The position numbers were made by a program, and so were the translations under genes. Shown piece after piece: positions 17,590 to 29,126 of a DNA stretch of 64,000 nucleotides. The stretch comes from Aliidiomarina shirensis. Its GTDB lineage: Bacteria; Pseudomonadota; Gammaproteobacteria; Enterobacterales; Alteromonadaceae. Positions within the stretch are counted from its first letter, which is position 1, and each line of letters begins with the position of its first letter. Location: NCBI RefSeq assembly GCF_003987345.1, contig NZ_PIPP01000001.1, positions 744,001 to 808,000 of the forward strand, read 5' to 3'. Under the pieces are notes generated by a model, which did no database searches, had not been told where the DNA came from, and worked only from the letters and a program-made list of their open reading frames with translations.

Positions 17590-20286
17590 TTAGAGAGTGC
17601 GCTCAACTTGAATCGTTTCAAATACTTCGATTTGGTCACCCGCGCGAACATCGTTGTAGTTTTTCACACCGATACCACACTCCATACCATTTCGAACTTC
17701 TTGCACGTCGTCTTTAAAACGACGTAATGATTCAAGCTCACCTTCGTAAATTACAACGTTATCGCGTAACACACGAATAGGTGCCGAACGTTTTACCAGA
17801 CCCTCAGTAACCATACAGCCCGCAATCGCGCCAATTTTCGGTGATTTAAATACATCACGAACTTCGGCTAGACCAATGATCTGCTGTTTAAACTCAGGAG
17901 CCAACATACCTGTCATCGCTTGGCGAACTTCATCAATAACATCGTAGATAACGCTGTAATAACGTAACTCAATGTTTTCGTTTTCAGAAATTCTACGAGC
18001 TGTAGCATCGGCACGAACGTTGAAACCGATAACGATAGCATTCGATGCGCCGGCTAAGCTGATATCCGTTTCCGTAATACCACCTACACCACTACCGATA
18101 ATGTTCACTTTAACTTCATCAGTAGAAAGCTTATTCAGCGATTCGCTAATGGCTTCTAACGAGCCTTGAACGTCGGCTTTAATAACCAAGTTCATATCCG
18201 AAACATCGCCTTCTTCCATGCTATTAAACATGTTTTCAAGCTTCGCTTTTTGCTGGCGTGCAAGTTTCACATCACGGTATTTACCTTGGCGATAGTTTGA
18301 TACTTCGCGAGCTTTACGCTCGTCTTTCACCACGGCTACTTCGTCACCTGCCTGCGGAACTCCTGATAAACCAAGGATTTCTACTGGGATAGATGGGCCG
18401 GCCGAATCAACCTCTTGGCCTAGCTCATTGCGCATGGCGCGAATACGTCCGTATTCCAAGCCACACAGCACGATATCACCACGGTTCAATGTACCGCTTT
18501 GTACGAGAATAGTAGCTACTGGACCACGGCCCTTATCGAGGCGTGATTCAATTACAATACCAGCGGCCATACCATCAACGTGCGCTTTTAAATCAAGTAA
18601 TTCTGATTGCAACAGAATCGCTTCTAGCAATGCATCGATGTTTTCACCACTTTTCGCAGATACGTGTACAAACTGAGTTTCACCACCCCATTCTTCAGAA
18701 AGAACGTCGTGTTGTGAAAGCTCCGATTTAACCCGATCCGGGTCCGCTTCTGGCTTATCAATTTTGTTCACCGCAACAATCAATGGAACCTTAGCTGCTT
18801 TCGCATGCTGAACCGCTTCCACGGTTTGTGGCATAACGCCATCGTCAGCCGCAACAACGAGGATTACAACGTCCGTTGCGCTAGCACCACGGGCACGCAT
18901 TGATGTAAATGCAGCGTGACCTGGTGTATCCAAGAAGGTGATCATGCCATGGCCAGTATCAACGTGATAAGCACCAATGTGCTGGGTAATACCACCGGCT
19001 TCGCCATCGGCTACCTTCGCTTTACGAATGTAATCGAGTAACGATGTTTTACCATGGTCAACGTGGCCCATAACAGTTACTACCGGGGCGCGTGGTTGTA
19101 ATTCACCATCATCGCCGCGATCGCCAAGAACTGATTGCTCAAGCTCGTTATCTGAAACCGTCGTGAATTTATGGCCCATCTCTTCCACGACTAACGATGC
19201 AGTTTCCTGATCGAGTACTTGGTTGATGGTTACCATTTCACCCATTTTCATCATGGTTTTGATAACTTCTGAAGCTTTAACCGCCATGCGGCTCGATAAC
19301 TCGGCTACAGTAATAGTTTCAGGGATACGCACGATGCGCTCAACTGGCGATGCTGGCTTATTAAAGCCGTGTTGCATGCTTGCTGGGCCTTTCTTGCTGC
19401 CTTTCCGGCGGCGCTCACGGCGTGAAGAATCATCTTTATCATCATCCTTGCCACGACGCTTAGTTTTCTTCGCGGTACGACGGCCACGGCGTTCTTCTTC
19501 CGTGTCCTGTTGTTCTTCAGCAAACTTAGCAGTAGTTGATGTTGTAAAGTGAACATCTTCAGCTTCAGCTTTCTTCCGGCGGGCTTCTTCTTCTTCCCAC
19601 CGAGATTGATTTTCTTCCGCTAAACGGCGCGCTTCTTCAGCTTGCAGTTTTGCCGCTTCTTCAACTTTTTTCGCGGTTTCTGCTTCTTGTGCTTTGCGTA
19701 AACGCTCAGCCTCAACTTTTGCCGCTTCAGCCTTAGCTTTTTCCTCAGGTGATTTCTCTACCTGTGGTTGTGCCTTGGTTTTAGCTACATCCGCTTTACG
19801 CTTCTCGTCCGCTTCTTTTTTCTTCGCTTCAGCTTCTGCTTTCGCTTGTGCACGCGCTTTTGCTTCCGCATCAGCTTTCGCCTTTGCTTCCGCTTCCGCT
19901 TTTGCTGCTGCTTCCGCTTCCAAGCGCGCTTGTTCAGCTTCTTGCGCTACACGCTCATCTTCTAAACGTTGCTCTTCTTCTGGCGAACGCTTCACGTAAG
20001 TACGCTTCTTGCGCACTTCAACCTGCACAGCTTTCGCTTTGCCAGGTCCAGCGTTAATACTCAATGTACTACGGGTTTTCCGCTTCAGTGTCATTCGGCT
20101 TGGCGCTGAGTTTCCATCACCACCATGAGCCTTGTTCAAATGAGCAAGTAAACGCGCTTTCTCATCTTCAGAAACTGTTTCGCTGGCATCTTTCTTTTCA
20201 ATACCAGCTTCGCTTAGTTGTTTAAGCAAGCGATCAACGGAGGTTCCGATATCACTGGCAAGTTTTTCGATTTTGACTTCTGCCAT
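17590..20286 (-). CDS. infB: Translation initiation factor IF-2
   Basis: IF-2 is the GTPase that brings initiator tRNA to the 30S subunit. The 898-residue product is close to E. coli (890). It has the small IF2_N domain at the start, a long Ala/Glu/Lys/Arg-rich helical linker (about residues 85-300), a second IF2_N domain (about 315-370), then the G domain. G1 is GHVDHGKT at 407-414, followed by DTPGHAAF and NKID. Domains II and III and the fMet-tRNA-binding C-terminus complete it. Notably the initiator tRNA it binds is encoded in the same block at 22516. It follows nusA by 25 bases. Confidence 0.98.
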   Translation of the reverse strand: MAEVKIEKLASDIGTSVDRLLKQLSEAGIEKKDASETVSEDEKARLLAHLNKAHGGDGNSAPSRMTLKRKTRSTLSINAGPGKAKAVQVEVRKKRTYVKRSPEEEQRLEDERVAQEAEQARLEAEAAAKAEAEAKAKADAEAKARAQAKAEAEAKKKEADEKRKADVAKTKAQPQVEKSPEEKAKAEAAKVEAERLRKAQEAETAKKVEEAAKLQAEEARRLAEENQSRWEEEEARRKKAEAEDVHFTTSTTAKFAEEQQDTEEERRGRRTAKKTKRRGKDDDKDDSSRRERRRKGSKKGPASMQHGFNKPASPVERIVRIPETITVAELSSRMAVKASEVIKTMMKMGEMVTINQVLDQETASLVVEEMGHKFTTVSDNELEQSVLGDRGDDGELQPRAPVVTVMGHVDHGKTSLLDYIRKAKVADGEAGGITQHIGAYHVDTGHGMITFLDTPGHAAFTSMRARGASATDVVILVVAADDGVMPQTVEAVQHAKAAKVPLIVAVNKIDKPEADPDRVKSELSQHDVLSEEWGGETQFVHVSAKSGENIDALLEAILLQSELLDLKAHVDGMAAGIVIESRLDKGRGPVATILVQSGTLNRGDIVLCGLEYGRIRAMRNELGQEVDSAGPSIPVEILGLSGVPQAGDEVAVVKDERKAREVSNYRQGKYRDVKLARQQKAKLENMFNSMEEGDVSDMNLVIKADVQGSLEAISESLNKLSTDEVKVNIIGSGVGGITETDISLAGASNAIVIGFNVRADATARRISENENIELRYYSVIYDVIDEVRQAMTGMLAPEFKQQIIGLAEVRDVFKSPKIGAIAGCMVTEGLVKRSAPIRVLRDNVVIYEGELESLRRFKDDVQEVRNGMECGIGVKNYNDVRAGDQIEVFETIQVERTL

Positions 20287-20311
20287 CTAATTCATACCTC
20301 ACTTAAACTGT

Positions 20312-21811
20312 TTATACTTCGTCACTGAACCAGCAAATATTACGAGCTTTCATAATAAGTTCGCCGGCCATTTCTGGCGTCAGTGATTGAATGCTTTCAA
20401 GGTCATCAATGCCCTGTTCAGCTAAATCTTCTAGCGTTTTCACGCCCATTGCGGCAAGTTCGTAGGCTAAATGGCTATCCATACCTTCTAGATCCAACAA
20501 CGTTGAATCAGGTTCAGCGCCTTCCAACGATTCTTCCGTTTTTAAAGCTTTCGTAGTTAAGAAATCACGCGCGCGATTGCGTAGCTCTTCAACAATATCT
20601 TCGTCCATGCCTTCTACTGAAAGTAATTCAGCAACCGGAACGTACGCGATTTCTTCTAGGGTTGAGAAACCTTCATCAATCAATACCCCAGCGAACTCTT
20701 CATCAATTTCTAAGCCTTCTACAAACAGAGAAGTTAAACGCTCAGACTCAGCTTCGTTGCGAGCATTGAAATCCGCTACTGTCATCACGTTCAATTCCCA
20801 GCCGGTTAGCTGGCTAGCCAAACGAACATTCTGACCATTACGGCCAATTGCTTGCGCTAAATTGCCTTCTTCCACCGCTACTTCCATGGTGTGCGTTTCT
20901 TCATCCATTACAATCGACACTACTTCAGCAGGTGCCATGGCATTGATAACGAATTGTGCCGGATTATCATCCCACAATACGATATCAACTCGCTCACCAC
21001 CAAGTTCGCTTGATACCGCTTGCACACGCGCACCACGCATACCTACACAAGCACCTACAGGGTCAATGCGTCGATCGTTACTTTTAACGGCTATTTTAGC
21101 ACGCGAGCCAGGATCTCGGGCTGCGCCTTTTACTTCGATCATCTCTTCGCCAATCTCTGGCACTTCGATGCGGAACAATTCAATCAAGAAATCTGGGTGG
21201 CTGCGGCTAACGAATAGCTGTGCACCACGTGCTTCTGGGCGTACTGCAAATAACAAACCGCGAACGCGATCGCCTGGCCGTACGCTTTCACGTGGAAGCA
21301 TATCTTCGCGCACTATTACCGCTTCAGCATTATTACCTAAATCGAGTAACACGTTATCGCGCGTTGCTTTTTTAACGATACCGTTAATCAACGTACCTAC
21401 TTGATCTTCATATTGCTCAACAACCTGCGCCCGCTCAGCTTCACGTACTTTCTGCACGATAACTTGCTTCGCGGTTTGCGTTGTAATGCGATCGAATTCG
21501 ATTGAATCGATTTGATCTTCAATATAATCGCCGATTTGGATATCTGGCTCATCTACCTGTGCTGCTGATAACGAGATCTCTGCATAAGGGTTTTCTAGTG
21601 CCCCATCCGGATCTGCAACAACTTGCCACCGGCGAAACGTATCAAACGCACCAGTATTCCGATCTATGGCTACACGCACATCGATATCGCCACTAGATTT
21701 TTTCCTCGTTGCCGTAGCAATCGCGATCTCTAAGGCTTCAAAAATCTTTTCGCGTGGAACTGCTTTCTCATTTGAAACAGCCTCTGCAACCAGCAAAATT
21801 TCTTTATTCAT
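20312..21811 (-). CDS. nusA: Transcription termination/antitermination factor NusA
   Basis: NusA binds RNA polymerase, promotes pausing and intrinsic termination, and joins antitermination complexes. The 499-residue product has the N-terminal polymerase-binding domain, then S1 (about residues 135-200), two KH domains (about 230-345; [20 protein letters not shown] and [17 protein letters not shown] are visible) and two C-terminal acidic repeats (about 365-495). This matches the E. coli layout of 495 residues. It follows rimP by 25 bases. Confidence 0.98.
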   Translation of the reverse strand: MNKEILLVAEAVSNEKAVPREKIFEALEIAIATATRKKSSGDIDVRVAIDRNTGAFDTFRRWQVVADPDGALENPYAEISLSAAQVDEPDIQIGDYIEDQIDSIEFDRITTQTAKQVIVQKVREAERAQVVEQYEDQVGTLINGIVKKATRDNVLLDLGNNAEAVIVREDMLPRESVRPGDRVRGLLFAVRPEARGAQLFVSRSHPDFLIELFRIEVPEIGEEMIEVKGAARDPGSRAKIAVKSNDRRIDPVGACVGMRGARVQAVSSELGGERVDIVLWDDNPAQFVINAMAPAEVVSIVMDEETHTMEVAVEEGNLAQAIGRNGQNVRLASQLTGWELNVMTVADFNARNEAESERLTSLFVEGLEIDEEFAGVLIDEGFSTLEEIAYVPVAELLSVEGMDEDIVEELRNRARDFLTTKALKTEESLEGAEPDSTLLDLEGMDSHLAYELAAMGVKTLEDLAEQGIDDLESIQSLTPEMAGELIMKARNICWFSDEV

Positions 21812-21836
21812 GCTCTTGCCTCGTCAACCCGCTAAA

Positions 21837-22292
21837 TTAATCAAACTTTGGTACCAAGTGCGCTTTCTTGATAGTGCTCACTGGTACTTTGAATGAATCG
21901 CCACCGATGGTAAACGTTACCACCTCATTATCCACCGCAGTAATTACTGCAGTGAACTTCCGGCGATTTTCTAAAGCAACAGCCAATTGAACTGATGCTT
22001 CTTCGCCGATAAAACTTTCGTAGTGAGCCGCTTTAAATAACGGCCGCTCCATACCCGGAGAGGAGACTTCTAAAAAATACTCAGTAGTGATTGGATCTTC
22101 AACATCCAATACCGCGCTCACCTGATGGCTCACATCGGCACAATCATCAACAGTAATACCATTTTCATGATCTATATAAACACGCAGCGTTGATTGCTTT
22201 GCACGCAGAAATTCTACGCCCACAAGTTCAAAGCCGGCGGCAGCAACTGCCGGGTCTAGCATATTTGTTAGTCGTTCAACCAAAGTTGCCAA
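21837..22292 (-). CDS. rimP: Ribosome maturation factor RimP
   Basis: RimP is needed for 30S assembly. The 151-residue product closely matches E. coli (150 residues), including [20 protein letters not shown] and [14 protein letters not shown] place the start at a TTG (22292), because GGAGG lies exactly 5 bases before it and the resulting N-terminus (MATLVERL) fits the family MSTLEQKL. An open TTG six codons upstream has no ribosome site. It begins the protein-coding part of the nusA operon, and two terminator-like hairpins lie between it and the upstream tRNA-fMet gene. Confidence 0.96.
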   Translation of the reverse strand: MATLVERLTNMLDPAVAAAGFELVGVEFLRAKQSTLRVYIDHENGITVDDCADVSHQVSAVLDVEDPITTEYFLEVSSPGMERPLFKAAHYESFIGEEASVQLAVALENRRKFTAVITAVDNEVVTFTIGGDSFKVPVSTIKKAHLVPKFD

Positions 22293-22308
22293 CTCAACCT
22301 CCAGAAAC

Positions 22309-22328
22309 AAAAAAAGGGCATAAAGCCC
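22309..22328 (-). terminator. Second terminator-like hairpin before rimP
   Basis: On the minus strand GGGC, a 5-base loop and GCCC are followed by seven or more T. The stem is only 4 G-C pairs (a little longer with flanking pairs). It lies 17 bases before the rimP TTG, inside the operon leader. Confidence 0.6.
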
Positions 22329-22372
22329 AGTTCTCAGGTGTCAAAAAACTAATGTCAGTTAGGCTAGATAGC

Positions 22373-22398
22373 AAAAAGCCCCGGACATTGTCGGGGCT
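22373..22398 (-). terminator. Intrinsic terminator after tRNA-fMet, upstream of rimP
   Basis: On the minus strand AGCCCCG and CGGGGCT pair around an 8-base loop and are followed by five T. In E. coli the metY-rimP leader holds leaky terminators that are read through with help from CspA-family proteins; this is the equivalent place. Confidence 0.8.
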
Positions 22399-22515
22399 AA
22401 TTCATAGCGAGCCTTTCGACCTGAGCTTACCGGGTTATGTGGTATCTTATCCGAAGAATACTACATACATGTGACTAAACGCATGACTACCGAAGTAGTA
22501 CCGTTAAACTCGAAC

Positions 22516-22592
<77 letters not shown>

Positions 22593-22605
22593 TCCGATAC
22601 ATTTC

Positions 22606-22633
22606 ATTATACGCTGTTGCGGTAAAGATTCAA
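22606..22633 (-). promoter_or_regulatory. Sigma-70 promoter of tRNA-fMet and the nusA operon
   Basis: On the minus strand TTGAAT (22628-22633) and TATAAT (22606-22611) are 16 bases apart, placing the start about 7 bases before the tRNA 5' end. Confidence 0.75.
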
Positions 22634-22704
22634 CTGCTAATACCCCTAACCGGCATATTAACTAAAAAGAAAAATTACGAATTAACAACAGGATAACAAT
22701 TTTT

Positions 22705-22791
22705 TGGTGCCGAAGACGAGATTTGAACTCGTACGCTCATTAGAGCACCACCCCCTCAAGATGGCGTGTCTACCAATTCCACCACTTCGGC
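22705..22791 (-). tRNA. leuU: tRNA-Leu (GAG)
   Basis: The 87-base gene has the long variable arm of class II tRNAs, an encoded CCA, acceptor arms GCCGAAG/CTTCGGC and a loop TTGAGGG giving anticodon GAG. It lies 36 bases after secG on the same strand, as leuU does in E. coli, so it is probably cut from the secG transcript. Confidence 0.96.
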
Positions 22792-22827
22792 GTCAAAAAT
22801 AATCTGCAACTCTACAACTGCAAGCGC

Positions 22828-23145
22828 TTAATTACCTGGCGGTAAATCGCTTTCAGGAGCTTGTTGCTCTGAAGTTGGCTCTGATAAATCAATCCAATCT
22901 TCAGCTGGAGTACGTTCACCTGCAACGATACCCCCCAATAACAAACTTAATAAAAAGAATGCTACTGCAACGATAGCGGTCATTCGAGTAAGGAAATTAC
23001 CTGAACCACCTGCACCGAATACTGTGTTTGATGCACCAGCACCAAACGACGCGCCCATATCAGCACCTTTGCCTTGTTGCACCATAATTAATGCAATCAA
23101 CGCAATAGCTGTTAATAGAAATAAAACCAGTAGAACTTCATACAT
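22828..23145 (-). CDS. secG: Protein translocase subunit SecG
   Basis: SecG is the third subunit of the SecYEG protein-conducting channel. The 105-residue product has two transmembrane helices (about residues 1-22 and 50-72) around the conserved GKGADMGASFGAGAS loop. The C-terminal tail is acidic and Pro/Glu-rich. The ATG at 23145 gives the family start MYE; a longer reading upstream would overlap tpiA and is not supported. It lies 4 bases after tpiA. Confidence 0.97.
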   Translation of the reverse strand: MYEVLLVLFLLTAIALIALIMVQQGKGADMGASFGAGASNTVFGAGGSGNFLTRMTAIVAVAFFLLSLLLGGIVAGERTPAEDWIDLSEPTSEQQAPESDLPPGN

Positions 23146-23149
23146 AAAT

Positions 23150-23896
23150 TTATATATCCTTTGCTGCCTTGCAAATGGCATCAAACTGTTCGGTATCAAG
23201 GCTGGCACCGCCAATCAGGCCACCATCAATATCCGCCTGATGAAACAACGTAGAAGCATTATCCGCTTTCACACTGCCACCATACAAAATCTGAATTTTC
23301 TGAGCGCTTTCAGGTGCTTTCTTTGCCACCCAATCACGAATCATTTTGTGTACTTCTTGTGCTTGTTCCGGCGTAGCTGTTTTCCCGGTGCCGATAGCCC
23401 AAACCGGTTCATACGCTATCACTAGATTATCAAAATCAGCGTCAACCAATGCCGTTTCGAGCTGTTCGCGAATCACCGATTCTACATCATTTGCTTCGCG
23501 TTCGGCTAGCGTTTCGCCAACACATAACACAGGGCATAACTTACCTTTCTGAGCTTGCTTAATCTTGCCTGCAATCATTTCATTGCTTTCGGCAAAAATA
23601 GCCCGGCGCTCAGAATGACCAATAATCACATAGCTGCAGCCGATATCGCTGAGCATTTCAGCGCTAATTTCGCCCGTAAAGGCGCCACTACCGTGTTCAC
23701 TACAGTTTTGACCGCCTAGCTTGATTCCCGTAGGCTCAAACAACACTGCTGCGGTTTTTAAATAAACTGCTGGTGGGCATATAACCACATCCACCTGTTC
23801 TTGAATATCTACATGATGAAAGTGTTCAGCCATTGTTTTCAACAACGCTGTATTGCCGTTCAACTTCCAGTTTGCAATGACCAGTGTTTGTCTCAC
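23150..23896 (-). CDS. tpiA: Triosephosphate isomerase
   Basis: TpiA interconverts dihydroxyacetone phosphate and glyceraldehyde 3-phosphate. The 248-residue product has the active-site residues Lys11 (NWKLNG), His94 (IGHSERR) and Glu163 (AYEPVWAIGTG), plus the phosphate-binding YGGSVK. I chose the GTG at 23896 because AGGGG lies 7 bases before it and the N-terminus then matches the family MR.xLV. An upstream GTG at 23914 has no good ribosome site. The glmM-tpiA-secG order differs from E. coli but occurs in other gammaproteobacteria. Confidence 0.97.
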   Translation of the reverse strand: MRQTLVIANWKLNGNTALLKTMAEHFHHVDIQEQVDVVICPPAVYLKTAAVLFEPTGIKLGGQNCSEHGSGAFTGEISAEMLSDIGCSYVIIGHSERRAIFAESNEMIAGKIKQAQKGKLCPVLCVGETLAEREANDVESVIREQLETALVDADFDNLVIAYEPVWAIGTGKTATPEQAQEVHKMIRDWVAKKAPESAQKIQILYGGSVKADNASTLFHQADIDGGLIGGASLDTEQFDAICKAAKDI

Positions 23897-24056
23897 TTTG
23901 ACACCCCTGTCCACTTCTGTAAGCGGCGCAGATAGTACCTGACATCGTGGTCTGATACAAGCGCCGACATGGAAAAAATTACCGATTGCTCATTGCATAA
24001 GCAACAAGGTTCACGGTGTAAAAAAACGCAATAGAACGAAGAAAGAATTTAGCTGT

Positions 24057-25397
24057 TTAATTGATTGCCGATACTTCGCCAGCAATCTGCTGAGCATAAG
24101 CTTTTACCGTTGCAGCATCTTTGCCTTCAACCATCACTCGAATCAATGGTTCCGTTCCTGATTTTCGCAGTAAAACGCGACCTTCGCCTCCAAGTGCTCG
24201 CTCAACCTCTGAAACTGCCGATTTTACATTATCGGAAGCGAGCGGATCGGTGCCTGGAGTAAAGCGGACATTAATTAGTGATTGTGGGAATTTGCGCATT
24301 CCCGTGAGCATCTCGCGCGCGCTACAACCTTCTCGCACCATCGCAGAAAGAAATTGAATCGCGGCTATAATACCGTCGCCAGTACTATGATATTTCAGGT
24401 TTATGATATGGCCTGAGCTTTCTCCGCCAATAGACCAGCGTTTGCTACGTAATGCTTCCATCACATAGCGATCACCTACTTTGGCTCGCATGAATGGCAC
24501 ATTCAGCTTTGCCAACGCAACCTCCATGCCCATATTACTCATTACGGTGCCAACAACACCGCCTTCTAAGGTGCCATCTTTAATTGCTTGACGAACCAAC
24601 GCATAGACAATTTCATCGCCATCAACCACAACACCGTCAGCATCAACAATCATGAGACGATCACCATCACCATCAAGCGCAATACCAATCGCAGCCTTTT
24701 CCTCGCGAACTTTTTTCTGCAGCGCAACTAGATCAGTGGCTCCACAACCAGCATTAATATTTAAGCCATTCGGTTCACAACCAATTTCGACAACATTCGC
24801 ACCGAGCTCGCGCAAAACATTGGGGGCAATATGGTAGGTGGCGCCGTGCGCGCAATCCACCACAATTTTCAACTTACTGAGCGATAACTCACTTGGAAAA
24901 GCACTTTTACAAAATTCGATGTAGCGCCCTGCTGCGTCGTCGATACGCGATGCCCGTCCAAGTTGCTCTGAGCTCACGCAATCAAGTTCTTGATCTAGAA
25001 AAGCTTCGATTTGGCTCTCTAAATTTTCCGATAATTTGTGGCCACTATCAGAGAAAAATTTAATACCGTTATCGTAATACGGGTTATGTGAAGCACTAAT
25101 CACAATGCCAGCAGCAGCGCGGAAAGTTCGAGTTAAATAAGCTACCGCGGGCGTAGGCATGGGACCAAGAAATTCCACATTCACGCCAGCCGCCGAAAAA
25201 CCGGCTTCCAAGGCAGATTCCAGCATGTACCCCGATACCCGTGTATCTTTGCCAATGAGTACTCGCGTATTACCTTCGGCCGCGAGCGCTTTACCCGCAG
25301 CCCAACCGAGCTTTAACACAAAATCAGGTGTGATTGGACGATCGCCAACGCGACCTCGAATACCATCAGTGCCAAAATACTTTCCCATAAAGCTCAA
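24057..25397 (-). CDS. glmM: Phosphoglucosamine mutase
   Basis: GlmM converts glucosamine 6-phosphate to glucosamine 1-phosphate, a step towards UDP-GlcNAc for wall and LPS. The 446-residue product has the phosphoserine loop ISASHNP (Ser103), the metal loop DGDGDR and the sugar loop GGESSGH. The start is TTG: AGGAG lies 5 bases upstream, and the TTG overlaps the folP stop as TTGA, a classic coupling arrangement. An ATG three codons later lacks correct spacing. Confidence 0.97.
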   Translation of the reverse strand: MSFMGKYFGTDGIRGRVGDRPITPDFVLKLGWAAGKALAAEGNTRVLIGKDTRVSGYMLESALEAGFSAAGVNVEFLGPMPTPAVAYLTRTFRAAAGIVISASHNPYYDNGIKFFSDSGHKLSENLESQIEAFLDQELDCVSSEQLGRASRIDDAAGRYIEFCKSAFPSELSLSKLKIVVDCAHGATYHIAPNVLRELGANVVEIGCEPNGLNINAGCGATDLVALQKKVREEKAAIGIALDGDGDRLMIVDADGVVVDGDEIVYALVRQAIKDGTLEGGVVGTVMSNMGMEVALAKLNVPFMRAKVGDRYVMEALRSKRWSIGGESSGHIINLKYHSTGDGIIAAIQFLSAMVREGCSAREMLTGMRKFPQSLINVRFTPGTDPLASDNVKSAVSEVERALGGEGRVLLRKSGTEPLIRVMVEGKDAATVKAYAQQIAGEVSAIN

Positions 25398-26206
25398 TAC
25401 TCTCCTGTTAATGTAGCGGTAACAATCTTCACCGCATCCTTGGTTTCCGCAACATCATGGACGCGCAAAATGGCTGCACCTTTCATCATTGCAATCGTAG
25501 CCCCAGAAATACTTGCCGCTAAACGTTCGCTGACCTCGCGACCGGTTACTTTACCCAGCATCGATTTTCGCGAGAGCCCGACAAGTAACGGCAACTCAAA
25601 GTCGTGAAAACACTGTAGCCGATGAAGCAGCTCATAATTATGCCTCACGGTTTTACCAAAACCAAATCCAGGATCTAAAAGAATTCGCTCTCGTGCAATT
25701 CCGGCGACTTCACAAGCATTGATTCGCTCTTGTAAGAAAGCCTTTATATCCGCAATTAAATTCTCGTATTCCGGTTCAACTTGCATAGTCCGCGGTTGGC
25801 CTATCATGTGCATCAAACACACTTGCGCATTACTCTCAGCGGCCGCTGATAATGCCCCCGGCTCCCGCAACGCCCTAACATCATTTATCATCCGAGCGCC
25901 AGCATGAACCGCTTCTCGCATAACTGCGGCTTTACTGGTATCTACGGAAATCTGTACAGAAAATTCGCGCGCTAGAGCTTCGATGACTGGAATTACCCGC
26001 TCTAGTTCTTCATCTTCGGACACATCGGCAGCTCCTGGTCGTGTTGATTCGCCGCCAACATCTAACCAATCGGCTCCTGCTGAAACCATATCCGCAGCGC
26101 GACGCAGCGCGCTATCAATCGAATTATATTGTCCACCATCGGAAAATGAATCTGGTGTTACATTCAAAATACCCATGACTTGAATGCGTTGGCGTTGATG
26201 AACCAT
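25394..26206 (-). CDS. folP: Dihydropteroate synthase
   Basis: FolP condenses p-aminobenzoate with a pterin diphosphate in folate synthesis and is the sulfonamide target. The 270-residue TIM barrel shows [14 protein letters not shown] near the start, [18 protein letters not shown] and [15 protein letters not shown] precedes the ATG at good spacing. It follows the ftsH terminator by about 50 bases and its stop overlaps the glmM start. Confidence 0.97.
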   Translation of the reverse strand: MVHQRQRIQVMGILNVTPDSFSDGGQYNSIDSALRRAADMVSAGADWLDVGGESTRPGAADVSEDEELERVIPVIEALAREFSVQISVDTSKAAVMREAVHAGARMINDVRALREPGALSAAAESNAQVCLMHMIGQPRTMQVEPEYENLIADIKAFLQERINACEVAGIARERILLDPGFGFGKTVRHNYELLHRLQCFHDFELPLLVGLSRKSMLGKVTGREVSERLAASISGATIAMMKGAAILRVHDVAETKDAVKIVTATLTGEY

Positions 26207-26257
26207 AAATTTTCCTCGACACAGAATTAACGAAAATACACGAGTTTTATGCTAGCC

Positions 26258-26286
26258 AAAAAAATGCCCCGAAAACGGGGCATTTT
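26258..26286 (-). terminator. Intrinsic terminator after ftsH
   Basis: AAAATGCCCCG and CGGGGCATTTT form an 11-bp perfect stem with an AAAA loop, followed by seven T on the minus strand. Confidence 0.9.
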
Positions 26287-26292
26287 AACATC

Positions 26293-28266
26293 TTATTTCG
26301 ATGGCGAACCATCAGGGGCATCTGCATCTGAGGAATCTTCCGGGAACAGATCATCCAAAGATGAATCCGTGCCTTTAGCCTCCTCCTCGACTTTAGAGCC
26401 GGTGCCACTAGCCGTATCGCCATTATCGTTATCATGCCAATTTGCTGGCTCGCGAACCTCACGGCGTTCCATCAAATCATCAATTTGGTTTGCATCTAAT
26501 GTTTCATATTTCATTAATGCATCTTTCATTGAGTGCAAAATATCGATATTTTCTTCAAGAATCTTATAAGAACGATCGTAGTTGCGATCGATAACTGTCC
26601 GAATCTCAGCGTCTATCGCCCGCATAGTATCGTCAGAAACCTGCTTATTCTGTGCAACGCCTCGGCCTAAGAATGTCTGGCCTTCATCTTCTGCATAAAG
26701 CAGCGGCCCCATTTTCGTGGATAGGCCCCACTGAGTTACCATTTTGCGAGCAATTGCCGTAGCACGTTCGATATCATTCGAAGCGCCGGTGGTTACCTTC
26801 TCATCACCGTAGATCAATTGCTCGGCAATACGGCCACCATATAAACTAGAAAGCATGCTTTCTAGATGCTGCTTACTATGGCTTACGCGATCCTGCTCTG
26901 GTAAATACATGGTGACACCTAGAGCACGGCCACGAGGAATAATGGAAACCTTATATACTGGGTCGTGATCTGGCACTAAGCGGCCTACAATTGCATGGCC
27001 TGCTTCGTGGTATGCCGTCATCTCTTTTTCCGATTCCGTCATGACCATTGATTTGCGCTCAGCACCCATCAATATCTTATCTTTCGCTTTTTCAAACTCA
27101 GCCATGGAAACCACGCGGCGGTTTTCACGTGCCGCAAATAACGCAGCTTCGTTCACTAAGTTGGCCAAATCAGCACCCGAGAAACCAGGTGTTCCGCGAG
27201 CGATTACGCTAGGTTCAACATCGTCAGCAATTGGCACTTTGCGCATATGCACTTTTAGAATCTGCGCGCGGCCACGAACATCAGGTAAACCAACGGTAAC
27301 CTGGCGGTCAAAGCGACCTGGACGTAACAATGCAGGATCCAATACGTCTGGGCGGTTAGTAGCAGCGATAACAATGATACCTTCATTGCCTTCAAAGCCA
27401 TCCATCTCTACTAGCATTTGGTTTAGGGTTTGTTCACGTTCATCATGACCACCACCTAGACCAGCACCGCGCTGACGGCCTACTGCATCGATTTCATCGA
27501 TAAAGATAATGCATGGTGCAGCTTTTTTCGCTTGCTCGAACATATCGCGCACTCGCGATGCACCAACACCCACAAACATTTCTACGAAATCAGAACCAGA
27601 AATAGTATAAAACGGAACCTTCGCTTCACCAGCTACTGCCTTAGCAAGCAAGGTTTTACCAGTACCCGGAGGACCTACCATCAATACGCCTTTCGGAATA
27701 TGGCCACCTAAACGTTGGAATTTTGCTGGATCGCGCAAGAAATCGACCAATTCGGCAACTTCTTCTTTTGCTTCTTCACAGCCAGCAACATCTGCCAATG
27801 TTGTTTTAACTTGGTCTTCACCCATCAAGCGCGCTTTGCTTTTACCAAACGACATGGCGCCTTTACCGCCACCACCTTGCATTTGGCGCATAAAGAATAT
27901 CCATACGGCAATGAGCAAGAGCATTGGGAACCAAGAAATAAAGATAGTACCCAGCAGGCTGCGTGATTCCGGCTCTTGGTATTTAACCGTTACATTACCT
28001 TGGCTTAACAGCTCGTTTAACAAATCTTGATCTTGTGCTGGCATTACCGTACGGAATTCTTCTCCGCTACGGCGTACACCTTCAATCGAGCGCTTCGATT
28101 CGCTAATAGTTACTTCGCGAACATCGCCGCGATTTACATCACGAACAAATTCAGAATAGGCATAAGCTTGGGTTTCATTACTACCCGGATTGATCCCTTG
28201 GAATACGCTCATCAGCACTACGGCGATGACCAACCAAAGAATGAGATTTTTTGCCATGTCGCTCAA
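26293..28266 (-). CDS. ftsH: ATP-dependent zinc metalloprotease FtsH
   Basis: FtsH is the membrane-bound AAA+ protease that degrades LpxC, sigma-32 and misassembled membrane proteins. The 657-residue product has two N-terminal transmembrane helices (about residues 5-25 and 98-120), the AAA domain with GPPGTGKT near residue 200 and the second region of homology [21 protein letters not shown]. The zinc site is HEAGH at 420-424. The C-terminal tail is acidic and Ser-rich. I keep the TTG at 28266 (start MSDMAKN), because GAGAGG lies 8 bases before it and Vibrio and Shewanella relatives start the same way. The ATG three codons later is 17 bases from that site. It follows rlmE by 68 bases. Confidence 0.97.
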   Translation of the reverse strand: MSDMAKNLILWLVIAVVLMSVFQGINPGSNETQAYAYSEFVRDVNRGDVREVTISESKRSIEGVRRSGEEFRTVMPAQDQDLLNELLSQGNVTVKYQEPESRSLLGTIFISWFPMLLLIAVWIFFMRQMQGGGGKGAMSFGKSKARLMGEDQVKTTLADVAGCEEAKEEVAELVDFLRDPAKFQRLGGHIPKGVLMVGPPGTGKTLLAKAVAGEAKVPFYTISGSDFVEMFVGVGASRVRDMFEQAKKAAPCIIFIDEIDAVGRQRGAGLGGGHDEREQTLNQMLVEMDGFEGNEGIIVIAATNRPDVLDPALLRPGRFDRQVTVGLPDVRGRAQILKVHMRKVPIADDVEPSVIARGTPGFSGADLANLVNEAALFAARENRRVVSMAEFEKAKDKILMGAERKSMVMTESEKEMTAYHEAGHAIVGRLVPDHDPVYKVSIIPRGRALGVTMYLPEQDRVSHSKQHLESMLSSLYGGRIAEQLIYGDEKVTTGASNDIERATAIARKMVTQWGLSTKMGPLLYAEDEGQTFLGRGVAQNKQVSDDTMRAIDAEIRTVIDRNYDRSYKILEENIDILHSMKDALMKYETLDANQIDDLMERREVREPANWHDNDNGDTASGTGSKVEEEAKGTDSSLDDLFPEDSSDADAPDGSPSK

Positions 28267-28334
28267 CGTTATTACCTCTCAACATGTTGCAGAACAAACC
28301 AATTGGCTCATTCAGAATACTAAGTGTAAGGTTA

Positions 28335-28964
28335 CTATATTTTGTATCCACTAGCTACCAGATACACTTCCCTTGACCGTGCTCGTGATGAATCCGGCTT
28401 TCTTACTTTCACAGAGGTAAATGCTTGCCGAACCTCTTTTAAGAACACATCTGACCCTTCACCCTGAAATACTTTGACCACAAAAGCACCGCCAGGTTTT
28501 AACACTTGCTTACACATTTCTAATGCCAGCTCAACTAAATACATAGAGCGAGGCTGATCGACAGCATCGGTGCCGCTGAAATTAGGTGCCATATCTGAAA
28601 GCAATACATCAACAGTTGCGCCGCCGATACGATTCAACAAAGCGTTTAGTACCGCTTCCTCGCGAAAATCACCTTGCAAGAATTCCACACCAGCAATCGG
28701 GTCCATTTCAAGAATATCGCAGGCAATAACTTCACCTTGGCCATCTTGCATAGCGGCAACATACTGCGACCACCCACCAGGTGCAGCACCTAAATCTACT
28801 ACGGTTTGGCCGGGCCGAAGGATCTTATCGCGTTTCTGAATCTCTTCTAATTTGAAAACCGCACGCGAGCGCAAACCTTGCTTTTGCGCTTTCTGTACAT
28901 ATTGATCATCAAAATGCTCTTTCAACCAGCGGCTACTGCTGGCTGAGCGTTTTTTCTTGGTCAT
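28335..28964 (-). CDS. rlmE: 23S rRNA (uridine2552-2'-O)-methyltransferase
   Basis: RlmE (RrmJ/FtsJ) is a heat-shock methyltransferase that modifies U2552 in the ribosomal A site. The 209-residue product is the same size as in E. coli (209). The SAM-binding [12 protein letters not shown] and catalytic residues Lys38 (VFKLEEI), the Asp of SDMAPN and the Lys of VVKVFQG are present. A sigma-32 type promoter at 29005 precedes it, and ftsH follows, as in the E. coli rlmE-ftsH heat-shock operon. Confidence 0.98.
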   Translation of the reverse strand: MTKKKRSASSSRWLKEHFDDQYVQKAQKQGLRSRAVFKLEEIQKRDKILRPGQTVVDLGAAPGGWSQYVAAMQDGQGEVIACDILEMDPIAGVEFLQGDFREEAVLNALLNRIGGATVDVLLSDMAPNFSGTDAVDQPRSMYLVELALEMCKQVLKPGGAFVVKVFQGEGSDVFLKEVRQAFTSVKVRKPDSSRARSREVYLVASGYKI

Positions 28965-29004
28965 GAAACCTCAACTATTTTAACTCTTACTGGCTCGTAT
29001 ACTC

Positions 29005-29033
29005 AGATGGCGTTAGAATACAGGAAATTCAAG
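29005..29033 (-). promoter_or_regulatory. Sigma-32 type promoter of rlmE-ftsH
   Basis: On the minus strand CTTGAA (29028-29033) and CGCCATCT (29005-29012) are 15 bases apart. The sigma-32 consensus is CTTGAA with CCCCATNT, so the -10 has one mismatch. Confidence 0.65.
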
Positions 29034-29126
29034 TAGTCTGCTCGTTCTCTGTCGCAAAGCAATACGATTGCAGCTATCATTTAATTCTATTATTGATTCT
29101 AAACAAGAATCCAAGGGCAGCAAACA

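Noticed and set aside
19780-19980. Repetitive GCTTC-type sequence in the infB region
   Set aside because: It looks like a simple repeat but is the codon pattern of the Ala/Glu/Lys-rich helical linker of IF-2.
20862-21404. Long open frame (180 codons) on the plus strand inside nusA
   Set aside because: It is antisense to a clearly conserved gene, and its composition (Ser/Thr/Arg-rich) is that of a shadow frame.
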